17,125 nucleotides of DNA, taken from Prevotella merdae. GTDB lineage: Bacteria; Bacteroidota; Bacteroidia; Bacteroidales; Bacteroidaceae. A program made the position numbers and the translations under genes. Shown piece by piece: positions 7,965 through 15,605 of the stretch (positions are counted from its first letter, which is position 1; each line of letters opens with the position of its first letter). The stretch lies in NCBI RefSeq assembly GCF_900290275.1, contig NZ_LT985324.1, positions 1,009,986-1,027,110 of the forward strand, written 5' to 3'. A model generated the notes under the pieces. It ran no database searches. It was not told where the DNA came from and worked only from the letters and a program-made list of their open reading frames with translations.

Positions 7965-9998
7965 TTAATATCTTACATCTATGTTCACTGTTAAAGTCTT
8001 GTTGCCCTCCTTTAGCGTGCGGAGGTTCTTCTGCAGTTCCTCACGATGGGTGAAGCCGAAGCTGTAGCCGAAGATCACAATGTTGTGAGGAGAGAACGGC
8101 TCACCATTATACTTATCCATCAAGGCTGCGATGCTACTTTCGTCGAAGTCGTGGTCTGGATTTATCATATAGAGGTGATCGTCCTTCCAGTAAGACTTGT
8201 AATTACCGAGCATCACTTCCTCTGCATCCTCGGTCAAACCATAGCCGTCAGCGACGAGCCATGTGCGAAGAACGGTCTCAATACCAAAGTCATCCATATT
8301 CAAGGTTGTGATATTATTGGATATAGGATCAAACTGTTCCATCAGCAGCAATGCGTCCTCTTTTGGTTCCTCCAATATGTAATGCTTGAAGCCAAGGTCG
8401 CCAGCAAAGAGTGGATTGTCTTCCTTTATCTTCTTGGCGGCTCGCTTGATGCGCTCCATGCCTATCTTGCAAAGATTTCCCCATTTATTTTTTACTTTTT
8501 CTGGAATCTGCACTAATATAAATTTACGCTTGTTTCCATCATCTGCTTGAGCATTATATTGCATCACAGCATGTGCTGTTGTCGCAGAACCAGAGAAGAA
8601 ATCAAGTACAATATCACCTTCGTTTGAAGCTATTTGCAAAATACGCAACAACAGTCTTGTAGGCTTTGGTGTATCAAATGGAATTTCTCCATCAAACAAA
8701 GCCTTTAATTCTTTTTTGGCTTCGTCTGTATGCCCAACCTCTGCATATGGCCAAAGATTTGTTACCATCTTGCCTTCTACATTATCAAGGTATGTTTTTC
8801 GACGTATGCCTCCCTTTCCACTTTTCGTAAAATAGAAACGTGGCCATTGCCCTCTTTTCAAGACAGCTTCTGCCTGTTTCTTAGAATCCTCCAAACTGTT
8901 TTTCAAAACAATTGCTTTTACACCCTTTCTGACTTCATTCGCATCAACGCCACAGATTTTTGATCGCTGTTCCTCATCACATAAATCTCGTAACTCATAT
9001 TCGCACCAGCCACACATATATTCCAACATTGTACCTTGGTCATATCGCCAGCATGAAGAAATGGCAGGATACAACATTTCGCCGGTAAATGGATGTTGTA
9101 TAGCATAGACCATACCTTGGTGTGTCTTAGCTCCTGGTGCACATGGATCACTACTCGTCCACGGCATGACATCATTATCAGGGTTGCTATATTTAGCATC
9201 CATTTCCTTCGTTCTTGGCAATTTCTTAGGAGTCCATTCGGGGTTCTTACCATATACCAATAAATGCTCTACTTCACTAGGTACACCCTTCGAGTCGTTT
9301 CGAGGAGAATAAGTCTTTTGCCAAGAAATATTTGCCACAAAGCACTCCTCACCAAACACCTCATCGCACAGCCTCTTCAGATTCGCCTGCTCATTATCAT
9401 CAATAGAAATAAAAATCACTCCATCGTCAGTCAGCAAATCGCGTGCGAATGACAGACGAGGCAACATGAAAGTGAGCCAAGCCGCATGGCTGGCACTTCC
9501 ACGACGAGTCATAGAAAGAATACGCTCGGCACGCTCAGGACTTACATCCAAGCGTTTGGCAAGATCCTCGGCAGTAAAATTGAACTTGTCATTATACACA
9601 AAGCCGTCAGAGCCTGTGTTGTAAGGAGGGTCGATATAAATCACTTTCACCTTGCCGCTATACGATTTCACCAAATGCTGCAGCGCATCCAGATTATCAC
9701 CGCTGATATAAACATTCTGACTGTCCTTGTTCTCAGGCTTTGCATTATGCTCCTCATCGGGACGAATAAGTGTGGTAGTGTCCATATTAGTAAGCATACG
9801 GGCATAGTTCTTGCCCAACCAGTTGAAACCGCTTGTTTCGTCGGTGATAGTAGTACCTCCAGGCAATGCAGCCTTGAAAGCCTCTATGTCAAATACGCCA
9901 TCAGCATGGAAGCACTGAGGGAAGTACTTCTTCAGCACATCCATTTCCTTCTGTCCCGCTACTGCATTAGCGTTGTGATTCATTATATCTTTTATCAT
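7965..9998 (-). CDS. mod: Type III DNA adenine methyltransferase, Mod subunit
   Basis: The protein is 677 residues from the ATG at 9998; a TTG at 10004 and an ATG at 9983 are less likely or alternative starts. It recognises the DNA target and transfers a methyl group from S-adenosylmethionine to adenine N6, and it directs Res to its sites. In the numbering from 10004, the catalytic motif IV DPPYNTGS is at 125-132 and the SAM-binding motif DFFSGSATT at 468-476. This catalytic-first order is the beta class used by type III Mod. The target-recognition region lies between them (about 215-420). The tail LTVNIDVRY ends 15 nt before the ATPase. No simple-sequence repeat of the sort that drives phase variation was seen in or before the gene. 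It is the first gene of the four-gene operon, with a promoter candidate at 10072-10103. Confidence 0.96.
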   Translation of the reverse strand: MIKDIMNHNANAVAGQKEMDVLKKYFPQCFHADGVFDIEAFKAALPGGTTITDETSGFNWLGKNYARMLTNMDTTTLIRPDEEHNAKPENKDSQNVYISGDNLDALQHLVKSYSGKVKVIYIDPPYNTGSDGFVYNDKFNFTAEDLAKRLDVSPERAERILSMTRRGSASHAAWLTFMLPRLSFARDLLTDDGVIFISIDDNEQANLKRLCDEVFGEECFVANISWQKTYSPRNDSKGVPSEVEHLLVYGKNPEWTPKKLPRTKEMDAKYSNPDNDVMPWTSSDPCAPGAKTHQGMVYAIQHPFTGEMLYPAISSCWRYDQGTMLEYMCGWCEYELRDLCDEEQRSKICGVDANEVRKGVKAIVLKNSLEDSKKQAEAVLKRGQWPRFYFTKSGKGGIRRKTYLDNVEGKMVTNLWPYAEVGHTDEAKKELKALFDGEIPFDTPKPTRLLLRILQIASNEGDIVLDFFSGSATTAHAVMQYNAQADDGNKRKFILVQIPEKVKNKWGNLCKIGMERIKRAAKKIKEDNPLFAGDLGFKHYILEEPKEDALLLMEQFDPISNNITTLNMDDFGIETVLRTWLVADGYGLTEDAEEVMLGNYKSYWKDDHLYMINPDHDFDESSIAALMDKYNGEPFSPHNIVIFGYSFGFTHREELQKNLRTLKEGNKTLTVNIDVRY

Positions 9999-10071
9999 AT
10001 TCAAGTATTCTTATCATTAACGTTCACTGCAGTACTTCGTGACACGTCTTTAATAAATAATATTAATTATG

Positions 10072-10103
10072 CAAATATAGTTAATTCCTTCGAAGAACGT
10101 AAA
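10072..10103 (-). promoter_or_regulatory. mod: Candidate Bacteroidota sigma promoter for the mod operon
   Basis: On the - strand, TATATTTG (10079-10072) matches the -7 consensus TAnnTTTG exactly. TTTA (10103-10100), 20 nt further upstream, matches the -33 TTTG at three of four bases. The predicted transcription start would be near 10065, leaving a leader of about 65 nt before the ATG at 9998. Confidence 0.55.
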
Positions 10104-10175
10104 CAATTCGCAATAAAAATGAGGTTCATCCTGTATTTGGAGTGATACAAACTGTTGTTTAGATTTAATTTATAA

Positions 10176-10310
10176 TTTGCTTCTGCCAATCAGAATCGTA
10201 CCTACCGTATCTTTGAAGACTTTGCTTTCTATATGATGGAGCAAGCCAGAAAGAAATGGGTAACGGATATCTTCAAGTTGAAAGGCAATGTAAAAGTAAT
10301 CCCCAAGTAA
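10176..10310 (+). pseudogene. Orphan 44-codon gene fragment on the + strand
   Basis: A + strand frame is open from 10176 to a TAA at 10308-10310 with no start codon at its beginning (a stop precedes it at 10173). The translation includes NQNRTYRIFEDFAFYMMEQA then RKKWVTDIFKLKGNVKVIPK. The composition is protein-like, with alternating aromatic and charged residues, and looks like the C-terminal end of a longer protein. I cannot name the family; a decayed transposase end is one possibility. The AAGTAA that ends it is also the start of the inverted repeat beginning at 10305. It lies between the mod promoter and the tandem repeats, in otherwise non-coding DNA. Confidence 0.4.
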
Positions 10311-10344
10311 TATATATTCTCTTGTCATTTAATATATATTACTT
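10305..10344. repeat. 14-bp perfect inverted repeat
   Basis: AAGTAATATATATT (10305-10318) pairs perfectly with AATATATATTACTT (10331-10344) across a 12-nt loop. The right arm is also the left arm of a wider inverted repeat (see 10333-10448), so the two foldings exclude each other. It is AT-rich and has no GC-rich terminator stem. Confidence 0.75.
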
Positions 10345-10448
10345 GCCAATTTATATAATATTAAATGCCAATTTATATAATATTAAATGCCAATTTATAT
10401 AATATTAAATGCCCATTTATATTATATTAAAATGGCAAGTAATATATA
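10333..10448. repeat. 16-bp perfect inverted repeat flanking the tandem units
   Basis: TATATATTACTTGCCA (10333-10348) is the exact reverse complement of TGGCAAGTAATATATA (10433-10448). The arms enclose nearly all of the four tandem 22-bp units, so the block resembles a small element with its own terminal inverted repeats. No coding sequence lies inside. Confidence 0.75.
10345..10432. repeat. Four tandem 22-bp AT-rich units
   Basis: Units start with GCC at 10345, 10367, 10389 and 10411. The first three are identical and begin GCCAATTTATATAATATT. The fourth is degenerate (GCCCATTTATATTATATT). There are no spacers, so this is not a CRISPR array. The 22-bp period is close to two helical turns, as in iterons or operator arrays. 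It sits between the queG stop and the R-M operon, roughly 240 bp upstream of the predicted mod promoter. Confidence 0.9.
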
Positions 10449-10484
10449 ATGCTTGGAAAGGGGATTTAGGAAGCGGTTGAGGAC

Positions 10485-11411
10485 TTAGTCGAGTGCCTCG
10501 TGAATGTTCCTCATCAGACCCGAGTATTTTGCCCTTTTAACGGCACTACCTTTAAACAGTCGGCGGTAGTCTTCTTCGGTAAGCAAGAGCCAATCCTCTC
10601 GCTTCATGTTGAGGAGTTCGTCAGTAGGCTGTAGCTCGGGAATATCGGTGGGTTGGGAGAAGCGATTCCATGGGCAGGCCGTTTGACAACGGTCGCAACC
10701 GTAGATAGTATCGCCCATCTTGTCGGATAGGTCGGAAGGGATGTCGCCACGATTCTCGATGGTTTGATAACTAAGACAGTTGCGGGCGTCGAACTGAGTC
10801 TTTGCTGTGTTGTCAACAAAAGATAAAGCATGGGTAGGGCACGCATCCACACACGCATGACATTTGCCACAACGCGATGGCATTGGCTCGTCATAGCATA
10901 GTTCTATAGGCAAAAACAGCTCGCCAAGGAAGAACATGCTACCGGCATGTGGGATTATGAGCTGATGGTTGCGACCTGTCCAACCCAGACCTGCCTTAAC
11001 AGCCCAATAACGCTCAAGTACTGGAGCCGAGTCGCAGAAGGCACGATACGTATCGAAGCCAAGTATCTCGGCCAACTGACGCAACTTGCCCTTAACTACA
11101 TCGTGATAGTCTTTGCCAAGAGCGTAAGCAGCAAACTGTGGTTCACCCTGCGGCAAGGTATTGGCAGGCGCATAGTTCAGCGCCACCGACACTATGCTCT
11201 GCAGGCCATCCATAAGCAAGCGTGGATCAAAACGCTTGTCGGGATAGTTCTCGAGATATGCCATAGTGGCATGCCCACCCTGGCCTATCCACTTCTTGTA
11301 CGAAGCCACAACATCTGGGTCAACGGCATTGGCTTTAGCTATGCCACATGCAAAAAAGCCGAGGTTCTTAGCCTCGGCTTTTATTTTTAGAGATAATTGT
11401 TTCTTATCCAT
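10485..11411 (-). CDS. queG: Epoxyqueuosine reductase QueG
   Basis: The protein is 308 residues from the ATG at 11411. A GTG at 11456 would add 15 residues that do not look conserved. QueG performs the last step of queuosine synthesis, reducing epoxyqueuosine to queuosine in the wobble position of tRNAs for Asp, Asn, His and Tyr. It uses cobalamin and two [4Fe-4S] clusters in the cytoplasm. Visible features are DSAPVLERYWAVKAGLGW (from about residue 127, with the likely catalytic Asp), the first cluster motif CGKCHACVDACP (Cys181, 184, 187, 191), a further Cys in NCLSYQTIENRG, and the second cluster motif CDRCQTACPWN. It is 47 nt downstream of the deacetylase gene and probably co-transcribed. 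A strong hairpin with a T-run on either side lies inside its first codons (11354-11382). Confidence 0.95.
   Translation of the reverse strand: MDKKQLSLKIKAEAKNLGFFACGIAKANAVDPDVVASYKKWIGQGGHATMAYLENYPDKRFDPRLLMDGLQSIVSVALNYAPANTLPQGEPQFAAYALGKDYHDVVKGKLRQLAEILGFDTYRAFCDSAPVLERYWAVKAGLGWTGRNHQLIIPHAGSMFFLGELFLPIELCYDEPMPSRCGKCHACVDACPTHALSFVDNTAKTQFDARNCLSYQTIENRGDIPSDLSDKMGDTIYGCDRCQTACPWNRFSQPTDIPELQPTDELLNMKREDWLLLTEEDYRRLFKGSAVKRAKYSGLMRNIHEALD
11354..11382. promoter_or_regulatory. Intrinsic-terminator-like hairpin inside the 5' end of queG
   Basis: AAAAGCCGAGG (11354-11364) and CCTCGGCTTTT (11372-11382) are perfect 11-bp complements around a 7-nt loop. On both strands the stem is followed by T-rich sequence (TTTTATTTTT on +, TTTTTTG on -). 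On the - strand it lies 29-57 nt into queG. The same bases encode the common QueG N-terminal residues KAEAKNLGF, so it may be coincidental, or it may attenuate transcription. Confidence 0.5.
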
Positions 11412-11458
11412 ACGAAGACAATTACTGGTTATCTGTACATTCTTGTTTTGGCACACTC

Positions 11459-12070
11459 TTATTCGAATGTCTTAAACTCAAAGCCCTGGTCCTTGAGCCA
11501 TTTCAACGAACGTGGAAGTGCCATGCGGAGTTTGCCTATACTCCTTAGCGAATCGTGAAAAGTAATGATTGAACCGTTGCGTGCATACTTGCGCACATTG
11601 TCGTAAACCTCGTCGGCGGTGAGCCACTTAGAATAGTCGCGTGTCACAAGATCCCACATCACGATGCGATACTTACGCTTAAGCCAAAGAAACTCTGTAT
11701 GTGTCATACATCCATGAGGCGGTCGAAACAGGTGCGAGCCTATAAGGTCGCTGGCCCGTTCCACATCATCTATATACGTCTTGGTAAGATGTTTGAATCC
11801 GCCAAGGTGGTGATAGGTATGATTACCTACTTGATGACCGGCTGCAACTATCTGCTTATACAGCTCGGGATACTTGCGCACATTGTCGCCCACCATAAAG
11901 AACGTGGCACGAACACCAAACTCCGCCAGTGTTTGGAGAATGAAAGGAGTAGACTCGGGTATAGGTCCATCGTCAAATGTAATGTATACCGAGCGCTCTG
12001 TATGATCCATTCTCCAGGTTGCGCTTGGAAATAACCATCGCAACCACATAGCGGGTTGTTCAATTATCAT
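11459..12070 (-). CDS. Polysaccharide deacetylase (NodB homology, CE4)
   Basis: The protein is 203 residues, about the size of one NodB domain. CE4 enzymes are metal-dependent deacetylases of N-acetylated sugars such as peptidoglycan or exopolysaccharide. All the main motifs are present: TFDDGP with the catalytic and metal Asp pair (33-34), HTYHH giving the HxxxH metal ligands (84 and 88), RPPHG (116-120), WDLVTRDYSKW (139-149), and SIITFHDS with the C-terminal catalytic His172. There is no clear signal peptide; the short N-terminus MWLRWLFPSATW is only weakly hydrophobic. Its ATG overlaps the stop of the DUF2723 gene by 4 nt (ATGA), indicating translational coupling. The actual substrate is unknown; the neighbour suggests surface glycan or glycoprotein processing. 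Confidence 0.92.
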   Translation of the reverse strand: MIIEQPAMWLRWLFPSATWRMDHTERSVYITFDDGPIPESTPFILQTLAEFGVRATFFMVGDNVRKYPELYKQIVAAGHQVGNHTYHHLGGFKHLTKTYIDDVERASDLIGSHLFRPPHGCMTHTEFLWLKRKYRIVMWDLVTRDYSKWLTADEVYDNVRKYARNGSIITFHDSLRSIGKLRMALPRSLKWLKDQGFEFKTFE

Positions 12071-15000
12071 CTTTCTTCGAACGGCTGTCCGCCTTTTGCT
12101 TGATACATTCTATATATTGCATTGGCCACGCCAGACCATTTTTCAGCCTGCTTTGTATCAGCAAGCTGCATAATGTCTGATATGCTCTGCATGATGTAGA
12201 GCTGGCGCATAAGGTCGTTCTGGCAAAGGTCGAAACGCGAGCCAGTAAGCTGAACATAATAGTCGGCATATCCCTTGGCGTTGTCCCAAACCTGCATCAG
12301 CACACGCTTAGCATCGGCTTTCTTGCCCAACATAGCATAAGCGCGGGCAATATCGGCAGAGCCAGACATGAATGTATAAGGCACATTATAGTTGGGCAGC
12401 ACTTTCTCGCACTTGCGCAGAGCATTAAGAGCCTTGTCGTTCTTGCCCTCCTGGATGAGTTGCAAAGCAAGCTGGGCAAAGAGATGACGATGGGTGAAGC
12501 ACATACGCATAACTGTCTCGTCGAGATATAGACCAGGAGTTTCGAGTCCACCAAACTTATAACGGTTCATTACATTGTTATATGTCTTCTCCGTATCAAA
12601 GTTCTTGGCTCCATTCTTGTTGGTTGTGAACGGAGTGATGCGGTAGGCCAGACCCTCCTGAACGAAGTTGTCGCCAAGGTTCATATAGTTTTCAGAACCT
12701 ACGGTTGTAGCCACATACAGAGGACGAGTCCAATTGCATTGAGCAAGCATCTCGAGCATCATGAGGTCGTTCTTGTAAAGGGCACGCTTGCCAGCGAGCG
12801 AGATAATCATATGGTCGGGTATTGTGTCGCTTGCCATAAGCATACCACTCTTCTTAACAGCCTCCTTGTCGATGGTGAGATACAGAGTGTCGGTAGGTAT
12901 AACATGTGTTTCGTCATCCTTAGAGCGTACCCAATACTTAAGCACATTCTTGAGCTCGAACGGATTGTCGCCAAGCTGAGCCTTAGCTTCAGCAGGATGC
13001 TTAGCATAGAAATCGAGTACCTGCTGCTTGAGAGACGGGTCTACCTGGACATAATCGTTAGTACCAGAGCAGAAGTCGAGACGTGGCCATGAGATAGGAA
13101 CCGAAGGTGAATCGTAGGCAGGACGCTTCATCTGGTCGATGTACCAGTCGGTCTGCAGGTAAGAAAGGTTGCATACACGAGCGTCGGTACGCACACCCTC
13201 AGTCTCCTGATTGTACCAGAGCGGGAAGGTATCGTTATCACCATTGGTGAAGATGATAGGATTGCCCTTGTCCTGAAGAGTCATCAGGTAGTTCTGACCA
13301 AAGTCGCGGCATGTATAACGTCCACTACGGTCGTGGTCGTCCCATGTCTGCGATGCCATCTGAATAGGTACAAGCAGGCACACAACACCTACAATACCTG
13401 CAAGTGCAACCTCGTTGCCCTTGACGCGCTTCTTAAGCATATCGTAGATAGCAAGCACGCCCAAACCGCACCAAATAGCGTATGCGTAGAACGAACCGGC
13501 ATAAGCGTAGTCGCGCTCACGTGGCTGCTGCGGAGTCTGATTAAGGTATAGCACGATGGCAAGACCCGTCATAAAGAACAGGAAGAATACCACCCAGAAC
13601 TGGCGTATGCCACGTTGTCCGCGCCAAGCCTGCCAGAAGAGTCCGATGAGACCAAGCAAAAGCGGCAAGCAATAGAACACGTTGTGTCCCTTGTTGTCCT
13701 TAAGTTCCTGAGGCATCTTGCTTTGGTCGCCCAGCATCCAGTTGTCGATAAACGAGATACCGGTAATCCAGTTGCCATGCTCAGGCTCGCCATTGCCCTG
13801 CATATCGTTTTGGCGTCCGGCGAAGTTCCACATAAAGTAGCGCCAATACATGAAGTTGCATTGGTAAGAAAGGAAGAAACGTATGTTGTCCCACTGTGAA
13901 GGCATCTTGACAGTAACCATCTCGCCGCAACGGTCGTAAGGTACCTCGTTGCCCTGAACACCTCCAAGCCAACTCTCATATGCCTGTGCGTGAGCCGAAG
14001 AGTGCATACGTGGGAACAGCATATTCTGAGCATATACCAGCTTGTCCTTGTGAGAAACCACGAAGTAAGAATCCTTCTCGTCTTGCGAAGCCTTCTCCTT
14101 GCGCTGCCATATAGGAGCACCTTCCTTGCGCTTAGGAATGCACATGTTGCCATCGACATCGAAAGCCACCTGCGATGTGTATGCCTGACCGTAAACCAAA
14201 GGCGAGTCGCCATACTGGTCGCGGCTAAGATATGAACCAAGGGTGAAGACGTCCTCGGGCGAATTCTGATCCATAGGCGGGTTGGCTGCCGAACGGATAA
14301 CGATAACCGCATAGCTTGAATAGCCAATCATAAGCATAAGCATACACAAGAGGGCTGTATTCTTGAAGCGGGCCGAAATGACCGGCACAAGCTGCTTCTC
14401 TACCTTGCGGCGATAGCTTAAGCCAAAATAGATAGCCACAAGGATGATGATGCCAATGATAGCAGCACCCCACTCTGTTCCACGGAATGGAATGCCAAGC
14501 ATACCTACCGAGAGAGTGAACGAGATGTTCTGACGCTTGAAGTTGCGATCGACATACGACTCGTAAATAGCCCATATAACGATGGCTACAAGCAGAATTA
14601 TATAAATGATCTCGCCTGTATTGAACGGACAACCTAACTGATTGACAAACAGCAGTTCAAACCATCCGGCTACAGTAATGATTCCAGGTACTACACCATA
14701 GAGAACGCCTGCAACGATGACAAAAGAGCCAACCAATGCCAAGAGCGAACCCTTAAGCTCGATGTGTGGATAGCGGCGATAGCAATAGACAAGCACTATA
14801 GCCGGAATACAAAGCAAGTTGAGAAGGTGAACACCAATAGAAAGACCGGTCATATAGGCAATAAGCACAAGCCAACGGTCGCTGTGAGGCTCGTCGGCAT
14901 GGTCTTCCCACTTAAGGATAAGCCAGAATACAATGGCTGTGAATGCCGATGAATAGGCATAAACCTCGCCTTCTACAGCCGAGAACCAGAAGGTGTCGGA

Positions 15001-15399
15001 GAAGGTATAGATAAGTGCGCCTACCAAGCCAGATGCCTGTATAGCAATCATCTTGCCGGTGGTCATCTCGTTCCAATCCTTAACAATGAGCTTGCGTGCG
15101 AGGTGCGTTATGCTCCAGAACAAAAACAGAATGGTGGTAGCACTAAGCAACGCACTCATTGTGTTAACCATGCGAGCTACCTGAGACGGATCGCTAGCAA
15201 ACTGAGAGAATAGATTGGCCGTGAGCATAAAAAATGGCGCTCCAGGCGGATGACCTACTTCCAGCTTATAGCCGGTAGTAATGAATTCAGGACAGTCCCA
15301 AAAGCTGGCTGTCGGTTCAATTGTCGAACAATACACGAAGGCTGCAACCAAGAAGGTAAGCCAGCCAAGCACATTGTTCACTAATTTGTACTGTTTCAT
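12067..15399 (-). CDS. DUF2723 family membrane protein, protein O-mannosyltransferase-like
   Basis: The protein is 1110 residues. DUF2723 is the family that includes human TMEM260, a protein O-mannosyltransferase; bacterial members are thought to be GT-C type glycosyltransferases using lipid-linked sugars. The first transmembrane helix is about residues 10-24. It is followed by FWDCPEFITTGYKLEVGHPPGAP in two parts: D35 and E38 as the GT-C acidic pair, and the HPPG motif at 50-53. Many hydrophobic helices follow to about 390. A further membrane block lies at about 565-680 (for example FWVVFFLFFMTGLAIVLYL), with periplasmic stretches around it. The tail (about 970-1085) has TPR-like helix pairs (LIQEGKNDKALNALRKCEKV). 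It leads an operon with the deacetylase and queG. Inferred role: periplasmic protein O-glycosylation. Substrates are not shown by the sequence. Confidence 0.9.
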   Translation of the reverse strand: MKQYKLVNNVLGWLTFLVAAFVYCSTIEPTASFWDCPEFITTGYKLEVGHPPGAPFFMLTANLFSQFASDPSQVARMVNTMSALLSATTILFLFWSITHLARKLIVKDWNEMTTGKMIAIQASGLVGALIYTFSDTFWFSAVEGEVYAYSSAFTAIVFWLILKWEDHADEPHSDRWLVLIAYMTGLSIGVHLLNLLCIPAIVLVYCYRRYPHIELKGSLLALVGSFVIVAGVLYGVVPGIITVAGWFELLFVNQLGCPFNTGEIIYIILLVAIVIWAIYESYVDRNFKRQNISFTLSVGMLGIPFRGTEWGAAIIGIIILVAIYFGLSYRRKVEKQLVPVISARFKNTALLCMLMLMIGYSSYAVIVIRSAANPPMDQNSPEDVFTLGSYLSRDQYGDSPLVYGQAYTSQVAFDVDGNMCIPKRKEGAPIWQRKEKASQDEKDSYFVVSHKDKLVYAQNMLFPRMHSSAHAQAYESWLGGVQGNEVPYDRCGEMVTVKMPSQWDNIRFFLSYQCNFMYWRYFMWNFAGRQNDMQGNGEPEHGNWITGISFIDNWMLGDQSKMPQELKDNKGHNVFYCLPLLLGLIGLFWQAWRGQRGIRQFWVVFFLFFMTGLAIVLYLNQTPQQPRERDYAYAGSFYAYAIWCGLGVLAIYDMLKKRVKGNEVALAGIVGVVCLLVPIQMASQTWDDHDRSGRYTCRDFGQNYLMTLQDKGNPIIFTNGDNDTFPLWYNQETEGVRTDARVCNLSYLQTDWYIDQMKRPAYDSPSVPISWPRLDFCSGTNDYVQVDPSLKQQVLDFYAKHPAEAKAQLGDNPFELKNVLKYWVRSKDDETHVIPTDTLYLTIDKEAVKKSGMLMASDTIPDHMIISLAGKRALYKNDLMMLEMLAQCNWTRPLYVATTVGSENYMNLGDNFVQEGLAYRITPFTTNKNGAKNFDTEKTYNNVMNRYKFGGLETPGLYLDETVMRMCFTHRHLFAQLALQLIQEGKNDKALNALRKCEKVLPNYNVPYTFMSGSADIARAYAMLGKKADAKRVLMQVWDNAKGYADYYVQLTGSRFDLCQNDLMRQLYIMQSISDIMQLADTKQAEKWSGVANAIYRMYQAKGGQPFEER

Positions 15400-15452
15400 T
15401 TAATTAATTATATAAACTTGTTTTAATTCTGCTACAAGATACATATAGAATG

Positions 15453-15460
15453 CAAAGTTA
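15453..15460 (-). promoter_or_regulatory. Candidate -7 element for the DUF2723 operon
   Basis: TAACTTTG on the - strand matches the Bacteroidota -7 consensus TAnnTTTG, 53 nt upstream of the start codon. No good TTTG is present at the expected -33 position, so the call is tentative. Confidence 0.35.
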
Positions 15461-15533
15461 CAAAAATTTTGTTAGTATGAGCGATTTATGTTAGTAGTTA
15501 ATAAAAATTAAGCATGATAAAACCTTAGAAATC

Positions 15534-15573
15534 AAAAAAAGGGAGCCAAACTCCAAATTGAAGTCTGTCTCCC
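15534..15573 (-). terminator. Intrinsic terminator downstream of rubrerythrin
   Basis: On the - strand, GGGAGACAGACTTC (15573-15560) pairs with GGAGTTTGGCTCCC (15554-15541) around the loop AATTT. The stem is 14 bp with one mismatch and two G-T pairs. Seven T residues follow. It begins about 30 nt after the rubrerythrin stop and closes the perR-rbr transcript before the DUF2723 promoter. Confidence 0.85.
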
Positions 15574-15605
15574 CAACCAGTTATATATACCTTTTAAAGT
15601 ATCAT

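Noticed and set aside
7965..10004. Phase-variable mod through simple sequence repeats
   Set aside because: No homopolymer tract or short tandem repeat long enough for slippage was seen in mod or its leader.
9486..10145. Long + strand open frame opposite the 5' end of mod
   Set aside because: It is antisense to a confidently assigned mod gene and has no recognisable domain; treated as a shadow frame.
10345..10432. Possible CRISPR array
   Set aside because: The 22-bp units are directly adjacent with no spacers, and no cas gene is present.
11412..11456. GTG at 11456 as queG start
   Set aside because: It adds 15 residues that do not resemble QueG, while the ATG at 11411 gives the usual length; kept only as a possible leader peptide idea.
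13569..14327. Long - strand open frame inside the DUF2723 gene
   Set aside because: It overlaps a well-supported membrane protein gene in another frame and has an Arg/Ser/Thr-rich low-complexity composition typical of a shadow frame.
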